A DNA stretch of 64,000 nt, taken from NCBI GenBank assembly GCA_017577405.1, contig PIUA01000021.1, positions 167,002 to 231,001 on the forward strand, written 5' to 3'. The notes under the pieces were generated by a model, which was given only the letters and a program-made list of their open reading frames with translations, ran no database searches and was not told where the DNA came from. Made by a program: the position numbers and the translations under genes. This DNA is from Bacillota bacterium. Its GTDB lineage: Bacteria > Bacillota > Limnochordia > Limnochordales > Limnochordaceae. This document shows positions 1 through 9,066 of this stretch, piece after piece. The stretch's first letter is position 1, and each line of letters begins with the position of its first letter.

Positions 1-844
1 GCCGCTCGCCCAAGCTGGGGACGGCCCGGTTTTCCCAGAAGACGCCGGTCCGGATGGGCTCCTCCGAGCGGGTCGCTTCGGCGATGAAGGCGGCCATTCG
101 GGCCTGGAGGGTGGCCTCGTCCGTCCCTGGGAGGATCACCGGATCGTAGCTGGGTTCCAGGGGGGCGTAGCGGGGGAGACCACCCCGATCCTTCCCGGCG
201 AACCAGGCCTTGGTGTGGAGGTTGTTGTAGGTGGGGCAAGGCTGGAGGACCTCCAAGAAGGCCAAGCCCGGGTGGCGGATGGCCTGTTGGATCAAACGGA
301 CCAGCCCCCGGATGTCAAAGGCGTACCCACGGCCGATCCAGGTGTAGCCCGAGGCCATGGCCAGCATCAGCGGGTTGATGCCGCTTTGGATGGTGGGCTC
401 GGGCAGGCTCTTGGTCTGGGCGCCCAAGGGGAGCGTGGGCGAGGCCTGCCCCTTGGTCAGCCCATAGACCTCGTTGTTGAAGAGGATGTAGGTCAGGTCC
501 AGGTTGCCCCGGCCGGCGTTGACGAAGTGGCCGGCCCCGATGGCCATGCCGTCGCCGTCGCCGCCCACCGCGATCACCGTCAGCGCCGGGTTGGCCAACT
601 TGGCCCCGATGGCGTACGGGAGGACCCGCCCGTGGAGGGTGTGGATATCGTAGGCGTTGACGTAGTACTGGGTCTTGCCCGAGCAGCCGATCCCACCGAA
701 GACCGCCACCTCATGGGGCCTGAGGCCCAAGCCGGCCAGAGCCTGCTGAAGGGCGTTGAGGATCCCAAAGTCCCCGCAGCCCGGGCACCAGTCGTTGGGG
801 TAGTCAACCTGGAAATCCTTGACGGTCACTGTCGCCACCGACAT
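1..844 (-). CDS. korB: 2-oxoacid:ferredoxin oxidoreductase, beta subunit (partial, runs off left edge)
   Basis: This is the thiamine-diphosphate subunit of a 2-oxoacid (probably 2-oxoglutarate) ferredoxin oxidoreductase, which decarboxylates the 2-oxoacid to the acyl-CoA and reduces ferredoxin. The frame is absent from the ORF track because it has no stop inside the window. I read it from ATG at 844 (MSVATVTVKDFQ) after an AGAAAGGTGG ribosome binding site. An N-terminal WCPGCGDFG cofactor motif is followed by a GGDGDGMAIGAGHFVN segment that fits the ThDP/Mg2+ GDG...N signature. About 281 residues are visible, close to the usual full length, so little is missing. It lies 36 nt downstream of korA on the same strand. 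Substrate (2-oxoglutarate versus pyruvate) is inferred from the two-subunit layout only. Confidence 0.93.
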   Translation of the reverse strand, partial: MSVATVTVKDFQVDYPNDWCPGCGDFGILNALQQALAGLGLRPHEVAVFGGIGCSGKTQYYVNAYDIHTLHGRVLPYAIGAKLANPALTVIAVGGDGDGMAIGAGHFVNAGRGNLDLTYILFNNEVYGLTKGQASPTLPLGAQTKSLPEPTIQSGINPLMLAMASGYTWIGRGYAFDIRGLVRLIQQAIRHPGLAFLEVLQPCPTYNNLHTKAWFAGKDRGGLPRYAPLEPSYDPVILPGTDEATLQARMAAFIAEATRSEEPIRTGVFWENRAVPSLGER

Positions 845-880
845 CTCCAAACCACCTTTCTGGGCAGCGCCCGCTGCCGG

Positions 881-2821
881 TCACTCGAAGGGGTTGCGGA
901 TGACGTACCGCGGCCCCGCCTTGCCAGCCAGAATCGCCCGCATGGCCTCGAGCAGCTCGTTGACGGCGATGGGGCGGCCATTGTACTTGACCACCAGATG
1001 GTCGGGCTTGGTGCCCGTCTCCTGGGTCAGGAGCCGGGCCATCTGGCCTGAGTAGTTGGTCTCCACCACCACCAGCGGTTGGGCCGTCGCCAGGAACGGC
1101 GCCAGCTCTTGGGCGGGGAAAGGCCAGAGCATGCGGATCTGGAGGTGCCGGACCTGCACACCTTCTGCGGCCAGCCGCTGGGTCGCCTCCAGGATGGCCC
1201 CCTTGGTGGAACCCCAGCTCAGGACGGTGAAGGCTGCATCAGGATCGCCGTAGACCTGGAGCTTCTCCTCGGCCGGGATCTCCCGGGCGGCCACCTCCAG
1301 CTTCCGCATCCGCTTCTCCATCTGCTGTTCCCGGGTGGTCGGGTCTTCGGTGACCCGTCCCACCTCCGAGTGCTCGGCCCCCGTCAGCCAGTGCATGCCG
1401 CCGGGCTGGCCCAGGAGGGGCCGGGGCGAGATGCCCGACTCGGTGGGCCGGAAGCGGGGGAAGCCCCCGGGCCAGGCTCCGTTCTCGGCCGGCTCGGCCA
1501 CCAGCCCCCGGTCGATGGAGAGCTGGCTGGTGTCGAAGGGGTCCACCGTCTGGAGGGTGCTGGCCAGGGTCTTGTCCAGCAGGTGGATCACCACCGTCTG
1601 GTACCGCTCAGCGTAGTTGAAGGCCTGGGCCGCGTCCACGAAGGCCTCGGCCACATCGCCCGAGGCCAGGACAAAGCGGGGGAACTCCCCGTGACCGGCG
1701 TGGGCCGCGAAGAGGAGATCGCCCTGCTCGCTCCGGGTGGGAAGCCCCGTGGCCGGGCCGCCCCGCTGGTAGATGGTGACCACCAAGGGGACCTCGTTGA
1801 TGCCCGCCCAGCCCAAACCTTCGGTCATGAGGGAGAGGCCCGGGCCGGAGGTGGCCGTGGCGCTCCGGGCGCCGGTCAGGGCGGCCCCGCTGGCGGTAGC
1901 CACCGCGGCCAACTCGTCCTCTGTTTGCCAGACCAGGACCGAGCTGGTGCCGCCGTCCACGGTGGGGACGGTGGCGTGGCGCTCCAGGTAGACGCTCTCA
2001 TCGGTGGCCGGGCTGATGGGGTAGTAGCTTTGGAAGGCGATGCCGGCCGCCAGCTTCCCCATGGCCACCGCCTGGGTGCCGGAGAGGAAGAGCCGGACGG
2101 GGCGCTCTGCCCGGGGGGCGAGCCGGAGGGGCAGGGCCTCCAGATCCCAGGTCTCCCGCGCGTAGGCGTAGGCCAAGTCGACGGCCTGCTGGTTCAGCTC
2201 GGTCATGGGGCTCGAGCCGAAGGTGAGGGCCACGCCCTTCTTGATCAGCTCCGGATCGTACTGGAGCAAGGCGCCCGAGAGGGCGACGGCCACCGTGTTG
2301 ATCATCCGCTCGGCCCGGGCCCGGGAGGCGCCCAGGGTGCTGGTGAGGTGCTCGGCCAACTCGCCGTAGGGGACGGAGAGGACCGTCACCCCCCGTCGGC
2401 GAGCCGCCTCCAAGAGCCCGGCGGTGGTGGGGGGGAGCCCCGCCTCTTCCAGGTGGGAGACCAAAGCCTCCTGGAGCGGGGGATCCAGGAAGACCATCCG
2501 GTCAATGGGGACGTCGGCCGCCCCGGCGTCGTGCAACAGGAGCCCCCCGGCGGCCACGGCCAGCGCGTGCCGGACCAGGGTCTCCGTCTCGAAAGTGACC
2601 AGGATGTCCACCGGGTTCCGGTGAACCGCCACCGGGTGGGTGGCCACCCGGATGTCGAAGTAGCTGTGCCGGCCCATGATGTTGGAGTAGTACTCCCGAC
2701 GTCCGAAGACGAAGAAGCCTCCCGCGGCCGCGGCGCGCCCAAAGACGCCGGCGGCCGTGTCCACACCCTTGCCCTGGGGCCCGCCGACCCGCCAGGCGAT
2801 ATCGACCACGTTTGCGCTCAC
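881..2821 (-). CDS. korA: 2-oxoacid:ferredoxin oxidoreductase, fused gamma-alpha subunit
   Basis: A 646-residue protein forming the large subunit of the KorAB-type enzyme. The N-terminal ~180 residues are the gamma domain (VGGPQGKGVDTAAG, then the GRREYYSNIMGRHSYFD region). The rest is the alpha/pyrimidine-binding domain (GTQAVAMGKLAAGIAFQSYY, then a C-terminal transketolase-like domain). The ORF track begins 20 codons earlier. I prefer GTG at 2821 because a GGGAGGAGCG ribosome binding site sits 7 nt before it and the gamma domain starts right after. It precedes korB, so both are likely one transcript. Together they make reduced ferredoxin, and a 7Fe-type ferredoxin gene lies at 29.2 kb. I found no convincing promoter between 2822 and 2950. 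Confidence 0.93.
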   Translation of the reverse strand: MSANVVDIAWRVGGPQGKGVDTAAGVFGRAAAAGGFFVFGRREYYSNIMGRHSYFDIRVATHPVAVHRNPVDILVTFETETLVRHALAVAAGGLLLHDAGAADVPIDRMVFLDPPLQEALVSHLEEAGLPPTTAGLLEAARRRGVTVLSVPYGELAEHLTSTLGASRARAERMINTVAVALSGALLQYDPELIKKGVALTFGSSPMTELNQQAVDLAYAYARETWDLEALPLRLAPRAERPVRLFLSGTQAVAMGKLAAGIAFQSYYPISPATDESVYLERHATVPTVDGGTSSVLVWQTEDELAAVATASGAALTGARSATATSGPGLSLMTEGLGWAGINEVPLVVTIYQRGGPATGLPTRSEQGDLLFAAHAGHGEFPRFVLASGDVAEAFVDAAQAFNYAERYQTVVIHLLDKTLASTLQTVDPFDTSQLSIDRGLVAEPAENGAWPGGFPRFRPTESGISPRPLLGQPGGMHWLTGAEHSEVGRVTEDPTTREQQMEKRMRKLEVAAREIPAEEKLQVYGDPDAAFTVLSWGSTKGAILEATQRLAAEGVQVRHLQIRMLWPFPAQELAPFLATAQPLVVVETNYSGQMARLLTQETGTKPDHLVVKYNGRPIAVNELLEAMRAILAGKAGPRYVIRNPFE

Positions 2822-2991
2822 CGTCGCTCCTCCCTGGGCTTCCACTGGTTCTGTGTACACTGTATGAAGAAACCTACTCATAGCTATTCTCGATTGGCCA
2901 GAGATCTCCTGCGCCTCGCCACCGGCCCGCCGCCCATCACCCCGGACCCACCGGTCCAGCCCTCAGACTTCTCTGCCACTTTGCCAGGGAG

Positions 2992-3020
2992 TTGACGGCA
3001 CGCCAAGGAACGGCTAGACT
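2992..3020 (+). promoter_or_regulatory. sigma-A-type promoter for the SAM-riboswitch/metNIQ transcript
   Basis: TTGACG, a 17-nt spacer and TAGACT. It lies about 60 nt before the SAM-I aptamer and points toward metNIQ. Confidence 0.7.
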
Positions 3021-3077
3021 GGCACCAAGTGACGGTCTCCGGCCGTCTCGCCACAACTGCATAGTGCTTTTGAGGTG

Positions 3078-3230
3078 CTTTCATCCAGAGTGGCGGAGGG
3101 ACAGGCCCGATGAAGCCCGGCAACCGGCACCCCTGGCGGGGGTGTGCGGTGCCAATTCCTGCCGGATTTCCCGGAGAGATGAGAGCCGACGGAGCGGCCT
3201 CTTCACTCGGGAAGAGGCCTTTTTCTTCCT
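3078..3230 (+). promoter_or_regulatory. SAM-I (S-box) riboswitch with expression-platform terminator
   Basis: The run GTGGCGGAGGGACAGG, then CCGATGAAGCCCGGCAACC, is the hallmark core of the S-box aptamer. TCATC near 3081 pairs with GATGA near 3179 to close the P1 helix. It is followed by GGCCTCTTC/GAAGAGGCC and TTTTTC (3196-3224), an intrinsic terminator. Family knowledge: SAM binding stabilises the aptamer and permits termination, so metNIQ is expressed when SAM, and hence methionine, is low. The segment between the terminator and metN holds nothing else I can identify. Confidence 0.95.
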
Positions 3231-3380
3231 CAAGCTCACGGCCCGTCGCCCGAGGCGGGCGCTCCCGGGGCCGGCAGCCGCTTCTGGCACGGGAGCGCCG
3301 GAGCACGGCGACGGGAGGGAAGACCCCTGGCCTACGTAACACCGGACGGGTCCCTGGGAACGGTTCCCGCCACGCCCCAG

Positions 3381-4442
3381 GTGGCAGCCCCGCGGGCCGG
3401 ACGGGTCGTCGTTCGACTCCAGGGTGTCCACAAGGGATTTGAGACGGAAAACGGGCGGATCGAGGCCCTGCGGGGCATCGATCTGGAGGTGCGCGCCGGC
3501 GAGATCTACGGCGTCATCGGGGTGAGCGGCGCCGGCAAGAGCACCCTGGTCCGCTGTGTCAACCGCCTGGAACGGCCTGATGCCGGCCGGGTGGAGGTGG
3601 ACGGGGTGGACCTCACCTCGCTGGAAGGGGCCGAACTGCGCCGCATGCGCCAACGCATCGGCATGGTCTTCCAGCACTTCAACCTCCTCCGTTCCCGGAC
3701 CGTGGCGGGGAATGTGGCCCTCCCCCTGGAGATCGCCGGGCGACCCCGGGCGGAGATCCGCCAGCGGGTGCAGGAGCTCCTGGAGTGGGTGGGGCTGGCC
3801 GACCGGTGGGCCAGCTACCCCTCGGAGCTGTCGGGCGGCCAGAAGCAGCGGGTGGGCATCGCTCGGGCTTTGGCCAACCGGCCCCGGTTGCTTCTCTGCG
3901 ACGAGCCCACCTCCGCGCTGGATCCCGAGACCACCGCCTCGGTCTTGGACCTGCTCAAGCGGGTGCGGGACGAGATGGGGGTGACCATCCTCATCATCAC
4001 CCACCAGATGTCGGTGGTCCGGGCCATCTGTGACCGGGTGGCGGTGGTGGAGGCGGGCCGGGTGGTGGAGGAAGGGCCCACCAGCGAGGTGCTCGTCCGG
4101 CCCCAGTCGGAGGCGGCCCGCCGCCTGCTGGGCCGGTCCGGCCCCCGGCGCCAGCCCCTGCCCGACCGGACGCCGCCCCCACCGGGCCAGGAAGCCCGGC
4201 TGGTGGAGCTCCACTTCGTCGGCGAGACGGCCAAGGAGCCGGTCATCACCCACCTGGTCCGGCGGTTCCCCGTCATGGCCAACATCCTGAGCGGTCAGAT
4301 CGACCGGTTGGGCGGGACGCCCTTCGGGGTGCTCTTGGTGGAGTTGACGGGCAAGCCCGGCGACCTGGAGCGGGCCCTCACCTACCTCCGGGAGGTCGGG
4401 GTGATCATCCAGGAGTGGCATGAGGAGGTGGAGGAGCGATGA
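3381..4442 (+). CDS. metN: Methionine ABC transporter ATP-binding protein MetN
   Basis: The 353-residue ATPase of the D-/L-methionine importer on the cytoplasmic face of the membrane. Walker A is GVSGAGKS (residues 47-54), the signature is LSGGQKQR, and Walker B is LLLCDEPTSALD. The final ~80 residues form the NIL regulatory domain (FVGETAKEPVITHL...), which binds methionine in the family. The start is uncertain: GTG 3381 has no good ribosome binding site. The frame stays open upstream, and a GGGAGGGA site stands before an in-frame CTG at 3327, which would add 18 residues. It is the first gene after the SAM riboswitch. The stop overlaps the metI start (ATGA). Confidence 0.95.
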   Translation: MAAPRAGRVVVRLQGVHKGFETENGRIEALRGIDLEVRAGEIYGVIGVSGAGKSTLVRCVNRLERPDAGRVEVDGVDLTSLEGAELRRMRQRIGMVFQHFNLLRSRTVAGNVALPLEIAGRPRAEIRQRVQELLEWVGLADRWASYPSELSGGQKQRVGIARALANRPRLLLCDEPTSALDPETTASVLDLLKRVRDEMGVTILIITHQMSVVRAICDRVAVVEAGRVVEEGPTSEVLVRPQSEAARRLLGRSGPRRQPLPDRTPPPPGQEARLVELHFVGETAKEPVITHLVRRFPVMANILSGQIDRLGGTPFGVLLVELTGKPGDLERALTYLREVGVIIQEWHEEVEER

Positions 4443-5098
4443 TCATCTCGCCCGTGGTCCTCAAGCTGACCTGGGAAGCCCTCCAGGAGACCCTGCTCAT
4501 GGTCGGCGTTGCCACGGTCTTGGCTGAGCTGGGCGGGCTGCCACTGGGGGTTCTCTTGGTGACGACCGCCCCCGGGCGGATCCTCGCCTCGCCCCGCCTC
4601 CACCACGTGCTGGGCCTGATCGTCAACGTGGGCCGATCCATTCCGTTCATTATTTTGATGGTGGCCATCATCCCCTTCACCCGCTGGTTGGTGGGAACCT
4701 CCATCGGGACCACAGCGGCCATGGTCCCGCTGACCGTCGCCGCCATCCCCTACGTGGCCCGGCTGGTGGAAAGCTCCCTCAACGAGGTGGATCCGGGCGT
4801 GGTGGAGGCGGCGGTCGCCATGGGGGCCACCCCCTGGCAGGTGATCTGGAAGGTCTACCTGCCCGAAGCGGTCCCGTCCCTCATTCTCGGAGGGACCATC
4901 ACGGCCATCACCCTGGTGGGCTACTCGGCCATGGCCGGGGCCGTGGGGGGCGGCGGGCTGGGCGACCTGGCCATCCGGTACGGGTACCAGCGGTTCCGGA
5001 CGGACGTGATGCTGGTCACCGTGGCGGTGTTGGTGGTGCTGGTCCAGGGGATCCAGTACCTGGGCAGCTACTGGGCCCGGCGGCTGGACCGGCGGTGA
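4439..5098 (+). CDS. metI: Methionine ABC transporter permease MetI
   Basis: A 219-residue inner-membrane permease with about five hydrophobic segments. It carries the permease EAA-type loop (EAAVAMGATPWQVIWKVYLPEA), which docks on MetN. The ATG at 4439 overlaps the metN stop by four bases, and a GGAGGTGGAGGAGCG tract just upstream serves as ribosome binding site, so the two are translationally coupled. Length is normal for MetI. It is the second gene of the SAM-controlled operon. Confidence 0.95.
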   Translation: MIISPVVLKLTWEALQETLLMVGVATVLAELGGLPLGVLLVTTAPGRILASPRLHHVLGLIVNVGRSIPFIILMVAIIPFTRWLVGTSIGTTAAMVPLTVAAIPYVARLVESSLNEVDPGVVEAAVAMGATPWQVIWKVYLPEAVPSLILGGTITAITLVGYSAMAGAVGGGGLGDLAIRYGYQRFRTDVMLVTVAVLVVLVQGIQYLGSYWARRLDRR

Positions 5099-5171
5099 AG
5101 GTTTGGGGTTGGGGGAACCCCACGCGGGAGTGACGCGCCCAAAGCGCAACGAAGGAGGCGACGTACGTACG

Positions 5172-5981
5172 ATGGGAAGCCGTGCCATCTTCCGGGGAGC
5201 CGGGCTCTTGGGGGTGCTCTTGATCCTGGCCATGGCCCTTGTGGCCGGGACCGCCGCGGCCCAGACGGTGCTCCGGGTCGGGGCGACGCCGGTGCCCCAC
5301 GCTGAGGTGCTCCAGGTGATCCAGCCCCAGCTGGCCGCGGAAGGGATCCAGTTGGAGATCGTGGAGTTTACCGATTATGTCCAGCCCAACCTGGCGCTGG
5401 CCGCGGGCGATCTGGACGCCAACTACTTCCAGCACATCCCCTACCTGGAGCAGTTCTCCCAGGACCACCGCCTGGACCTCACCTACATCGCCGCGGTCCA
5501 CATCGAGCCCATGGGCGTCTACTCGGGCCGGTGGACCCGGCTGGAGGACCTGCCCCAGGGGGCTTCCATCGCCATCCCCAACGACCCGACCAACGGGGGC
5601 CGGGCCCTGCTCCTCCTCCAGTCGGCGGGTCTGATCCGCCTGGACCCGGCCGCCGGCATCACGGCGACCATCCTCGATGTGGTGGAGAACCCCCTGGGCC
5701 TCCGCTTCCGGGAGCTGGAGGCGGCCCAGCTGCCTCGGGTCCTCCCCGATGTGGACGCGGCCGTCATCAACACCAACTACGCGCTGGAGGCGGGCCTCAA
5801 CCCCGTGGCCGACGCCCTCACCATCGAGGGGAGCGACTCGCCCTACGCCAACGTGCTGGCCGTCCGCACCGACCGGCAGGACGATCCGGCCCTCCAGGCC
5901 CTGGCCCGGGCCCTCACCTCCAGCCAGGTCCGGGACTTCCTCCTGGAGCGGTACGGCGGCGCGGTGGTGCCCGCCTTCTGA
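5172..5981 (+). CDS. metQ: Methionine ABC transporter substrate-binding protein MetQ (no lipobox)
   Basis: A 269-residue NLPA/MetQ-family binding protein. The N-terminus is a signal peptide (GLLGVLLILAMALVAG) ending in TAAAQ, and the mature part begins VLRVGATPVPHAEVL, the usual MetQ start. The ORF track begins upstream. I use ATG 5172, which follows an AAGGAGG site at a rather long 13 nt. There is no cysteine in or after the signal peptide, so it would be released into the periplasm or medium instead of being lipid-anchored as most Firmicute MetQ proteins are. It is the last gene of the operon and is followed by a strong terminator. Confidence 0.93.
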   Translation: MGSRAIFRGAGLLGVLLILAMALVAGTAAAQTVLRVGATPVPHAEVLQVIQPQLAAEGIQLEIVEFTDYVQPNLALAAGDLDANYFQHIPYLEQFSQDHRLDLTYIAAVHIEPMGVYSGRWTRLEDLPQGASIAIPNDPTNGGRALLLLQSAGLIRLDPAAGITATILDVVENPLGLRFRELEAAQLPRVLPDVDAAVINTNYALEAGLNPVADALTIEGSDSPYANVLAVRTDRQDDPALQALARALTSSQVRDFLLERYGGAVVPAF

Positions 5982-6003
5982 GCCTGAACCGTCATCCCCT
6001 CGG

Positions 6004-6036
6004 GGCCCCGGCTTCGCCGGGGCCTCTCCCTTTTCA
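6004..6036 (+). terminator. Intrinsic terminator after metNIQ
   Basis: Perfect 9-bp stem GGCCCCGGC/GCCGGGGCC with a TTC loop, followed by TCTCCCTTTTC. Confidence 0.8.
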
Positions 6037-6145
6037 AAGGCCTCCCGACCCCTGATGCGGAACTGGATACCAAGCGGCCTGTCCCGCTTTGCAGTTGGGA
6101 GTGGTATGCTAAGCCGCGAACGGCTCATTTCGTGAGGGAGGGTCC

Positions 6146-8962
6146 TTGTTGTCAAGTCAGTCAGCGCAGCGTCCCCAGGAGCGTGGCCAGGGCGGGATCG
6201 CTGACCACCTTCGCTGGGCGACGGCCGAGGTCGAGGCTGTAACCCAGGAGCTGAAGGTTGATGCCCATCAAGGTCTCCCGTCCGACGAGGCGGCTCGCCG
6301 GCTGGAGACGCATGGTCCCAATCGTTTGGCCGAAGCCCCGGGCCGGAGCTTCTTCCAGATGGTTTGGGATCAGATCACCGAGCCGCTGGTCCTAATCCTC
6401 ATCGGCGCCGCGCTCCTCTCCGCCGTCTTAGGCGAGTGGGCGGACGTCGTCGTTATCCTCGCCATCGTCATCCTCAACGCCCTCCTCGGTGCCTCGCAGG
6501 AGCAGCGGGCCGAGGCGTCCCTGGCGGCCTTGAAGAAGATGGGCGCGCCCACGGCCCGGGTCCTCCGGGACGGCCGGGTGCGGGAGGTGCCCGCGGAGGA
6601 ACTGGTCCCGGGGGACGTGATCCTCTTGGAAGCGGGGGACAGCGTGCCCGCCGACGCCCGGATTCTGGAGTCCGCCTCCCTCCGAACCGATGAGGCGGCC
6701 TTGACGGGGGAGTCGGAACCCGTGGAGAAGGGGCACCGACCCCTCGACCCCGAGAAGGTCCACGGTCTGGGCGACCTGGGGAACCTGGTCTTCAACGGCA
6801 CCACCGTGGCCTACGGGCGGGGGCGGGCGGTGGTCTATGCCACCGGGATGGAGACGGCCCTGGGCCAGATCGCCGGCCTCCTGGCCGATGAACCCCAGGA
6901 GCAGACCCCCCTGCAGCGTCGGATGGGCGAAGTGGGGCGGACCCTGGGGCTGGCCGCCGGTGTCCTGGTCCTCCTCGTCTTCGGTATGGGCCTCATCCGG
7001 GGCGAGGAGCTCATCACCATGCTCCTTACAGCCGTCAGCTTGGCGGTGGCCGCCATTCCCGAAGGGCTGCCGGCCATTGTGACCATCGTTCTGGCCCTGG
7101 GTGTGCAACGGATGGCCGCCCGGCGGGCCATCATCCGCCGCTTGCCGGCGGTGGAGACCTTGGGCACGGCCACCGTGATCGCTTCCGACAAGACGGGCAC
7201 CCTGACCCTGAACCGGATGACCGTCACCCACCTGGTGACGGCCGAAGGCGAGCTGGATCTCTCCGATGGGAGCAGCGAGGCCGCCGCGGCTCAGGGCGCC
7301 CCGGCGGTGGCCGCCGTCCCCGAGGCGACGGGCCCCGACGGGGTGCTGGCCCCCACCGTCGCCTGGCTGGTGGCGGGGGGCGCCTTGGCCAACGACAGCC
7401 GGTTGGAGGAAGAGGACGGCACCGTGCGGGCCATCGGCGATCCGACCGAGACCGCCCTCCTGGCCGTCGCCCGGCGCCTGGGCGTCAGCCTCAGCCGGCT
7501 TGACCGGGCCTTCCCCCGGGTGGCCGAACTCCCCTTCGACTCGGACCGGAAGCGGATGACCACCTTCCACCGCCCGGAGGCCGGGGCGGAGGACCTGGTG
7601 CCCGGGATCACCCAGCTGGGCGAGCTGGTCGCCTTCACCAAGGGCGCCCCTGACGTGGTGATCGAGCGCTGCCAGTCCATCCTGGGCCCCGATGGCGTCC
7701 GGCCGCTCAAGGATGAGGACCGGCAGAAGCTCCTGGCCGCCAACGAGCGCCTGGCCGGCCAGGCCCTCCGGGTCTTGGCCGTCGCCTGCCGGGCCTGGCC
7801 GGCGGTGCCCGATCCCCTGGAGCCGGAGACGGCGGAAGACGAGCTGATCTTCCTGGGGTTGATGGGGATGCTCGATCCGCCCCGTCCCGAGGTGGCCCAG
7901 GCCATCCGGGAGGCGAAGGGCGCAGGCATTCGCACCATCATGGTGACGGGCGACCATGCCATCACCGCGGCCGCCATCGCCAAGCGCTTGGAGCTGGTCG
8001 ATCCGGGCCAGGAGCCGGAGATCATCTCGGGCCGGGAGCTGGAGACCATCGACGACGAGACCCTGAAGGAGAAGGTCCGGACCGTCTCGGTCTTCGCCCG
8101 GGTGAGCCCCGAGCACAAGCTCCGGATCGTCCGGGCCCTCAAGGCCAACGGGGCGGTGGTGGCGGTGACGGGCGACGGCGTCAACGATGCGCCGGCCCTC
8201 AAGGGGGCGGACATCGGCTGCGCCATGGGCATCACCGGCACCGACGTCTCCCGGAGTGCGGCCGACATGGTGCTGGCCGACGACAACTACGCCACCATCG
8301 TCTCGGCCGTCCGGGAAGGGCGGGTCATTTACGCCAACATCCGGAAGGCCATCCACTACCTGCTCTCGTGCAACATCGGCGAGATCGTGGCCATCTTCTT
8401 CGGTATCGCGCTGGGCCTGGGCTCGCCTCTGACGCCCATCCAGATCCTCTGGGTCAACCTGGTGACTGACGGGCTCCCCGCGCTCGCCCTGGGGGTGGAG
8501 CCGGCCGAGCCGGGTGTCATGGAGCGTCGGCCCCGCAGCCCGAAGGAGAGCATCTTCAGCGGCGGCCTGGGCTGGCAGATGCTCTGGCAGGGGGCCATGA
8601 TCGGGTTCCTCACCCTGGGCCTCTACTGGTGGGGTCTCATGTACCTGACGCCGGGTGAGGCCCGGACCCTCGCCTTCGCCACCCTGGCTTTTACCCAGCT
8701 GGCCCACAGCTTCAATGTGCGCTCCACCCACGCCAGCCTCTTCCAGATCGGCTGGTTCTCCAACCGGGCGCTCCTCCTGGCGGTGGCCGCCTCGGCCTTG
8801 CTCCAGGTTACGGTGCTGGCCGTTCCCTTCCTGGCGCCCTTCTTCGATGTGGTGCCGCTGTCCATCCTGGACCTGGAGCTCCTCCTGGTGGCCACGGTCA
8901 CGCCGTGGGTGGTGGTGGAGCTGTACAAGGCCATCCGCCGTTGGGTGGTGAAGGAAGCCTGA
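6146..8962 (+). CDS. Cation-translocating P-type ATPase, SERCA/PMCA-like (Ca2+)
   Basis: A 938-residue P2-type ATPase, probably exporting Ca2+ from the cytoplasm. It has an N-terminal cation-ATPase domain, an actuator domain with TGES, the phosphorylation motif DKTGTLT (around residue 348), and the hinge GDGVNDAPALK (around 675). The ion site looks complete for two Ca2+: PEGLPA in M4, SCNIGEIVAIF in M5 with the expected Asn and Glu, and NLVTDG in M6, all as in SERCA. The start is TTG 6146 or TTG 6149 after GAGGGAGGG; the second has better spacing. It stands alone. The long hairpin at 8999-9066 follows it. Confidence 0.92.
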   Translation: MLSSQSAQRPQERGQGGIADHLRWATAEVEAVTQELKVDAHQGLPSDEAARRLETHGPNRLAEAPGRSFFQMVWDQITEPLVLILIGAALLSAVLGEWADVVVILAIVILNALLGASQEQRAEASLAALKKMGAPTARVLRDGRVREVPAEELVPGDVILLEAGDSVPADARILESASLRTDEAALTGESEPVEKGHRPLDPEKVHGLGDLGNLVFNGTTVAYGRGRAVVYATGMETALGQIAGLLADEPQEQTPLQRRMGEVGRTLGLAAGVLVLLVFGMGLIRGEELITMLLTAVSLAVAAIPEGLPAIVTIVLALGVQRMAARRAIIRRLPAVETLGTATVIASDKTGTLTLNRMTVTHLVTAEGELDLSDGSSEAAAAQGAPAVAAVPEATGPDGVLAPTVAWLVAGGALANDSRLEEEDGTVRAIGDPTETALLAVARRLGVSLSRLDRAFPRVAELPFDSDRKRMTTFHRPEAGAEDLVPGITQLGELVAFTKGAPDVVIERCQSILGPDGVRPLKDEDRQKLLAANERLAGQALRVLAVACRAWPAVPDPLEPETAEDELIFLGLMGMLDPPRPEVAQAIREAKGAGIRTIMVTGDHAITAAAIAKRLELVDPGQEPEIISGRELETIDDETLKEKVRTVSVFARVSPEHKLRIVRALKANGAVVAVTGDGVNDAPALKGADIGCAMGITGTDVSRSAADMVLADDNYATIVSAVREGRVIYANIRKAIHYLLSCNIGEIVAIFFGIALGLGSPLTPIQILWVNLVTDGLPALALGVEPAEPGVMERRPRSPKESIFSGGLGWQMLWQGAMIGFLTLGLYWWGLMYLTPGEARTLAFATLAFTQLAHSFNVRSTHASLFQIGWFSNRALLLAVAASALLQVTVLAVPFLAPFFDVVPLSILDLELLLVATVTPWVVVELYKAIRRWVVKEA

Positions 8963-8998
8963 CGGGCTGAAGGCCGAACTCGCGGAAGATAGTGAAAG

Positions 8999-9066
8999 GA
9001 GCCCCTCCCTCAAGGGCTTCGGCCCCGCCTCCGACACAAAAGGGTGGGGCCGAAGGGGAGGGGCTC
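8999..9066 (+). promoter_or_regulatory. Long hairpin occluding the ribosome binding site of the HD-GYP gene
   Basis: An 11-bp helix (GAGCCCCTCCC with GGGAGGGGCTC) continues, after a short left-side bulge, into a 10-bp helix (CTTCGGCCCC with GGGGCCGAAG) around a 19-nt loop. The right arm contains the GGGGAGGGG ribosome binding site, and the stem ends directly at the TTG/GTG start. No T-run follows, so it does not look like a terminator. It could control translation of the gene downstream. Confidence 0.7.

Noticed and set aside
2822-2960. GTGTACAC palindrome and AT-rich stretch upstream of korA as promoter/operator
   Set aside because: No -35/-10 pair with proper spacing, and an 8-bp palindrome alone is weak.
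1079-2995. 638-residue plus-strand ORF over korA
   Set aside because: Low-complexity Gly/Pro/Arg-rich shadow of korA, which has clear family motifs on the minus strand.
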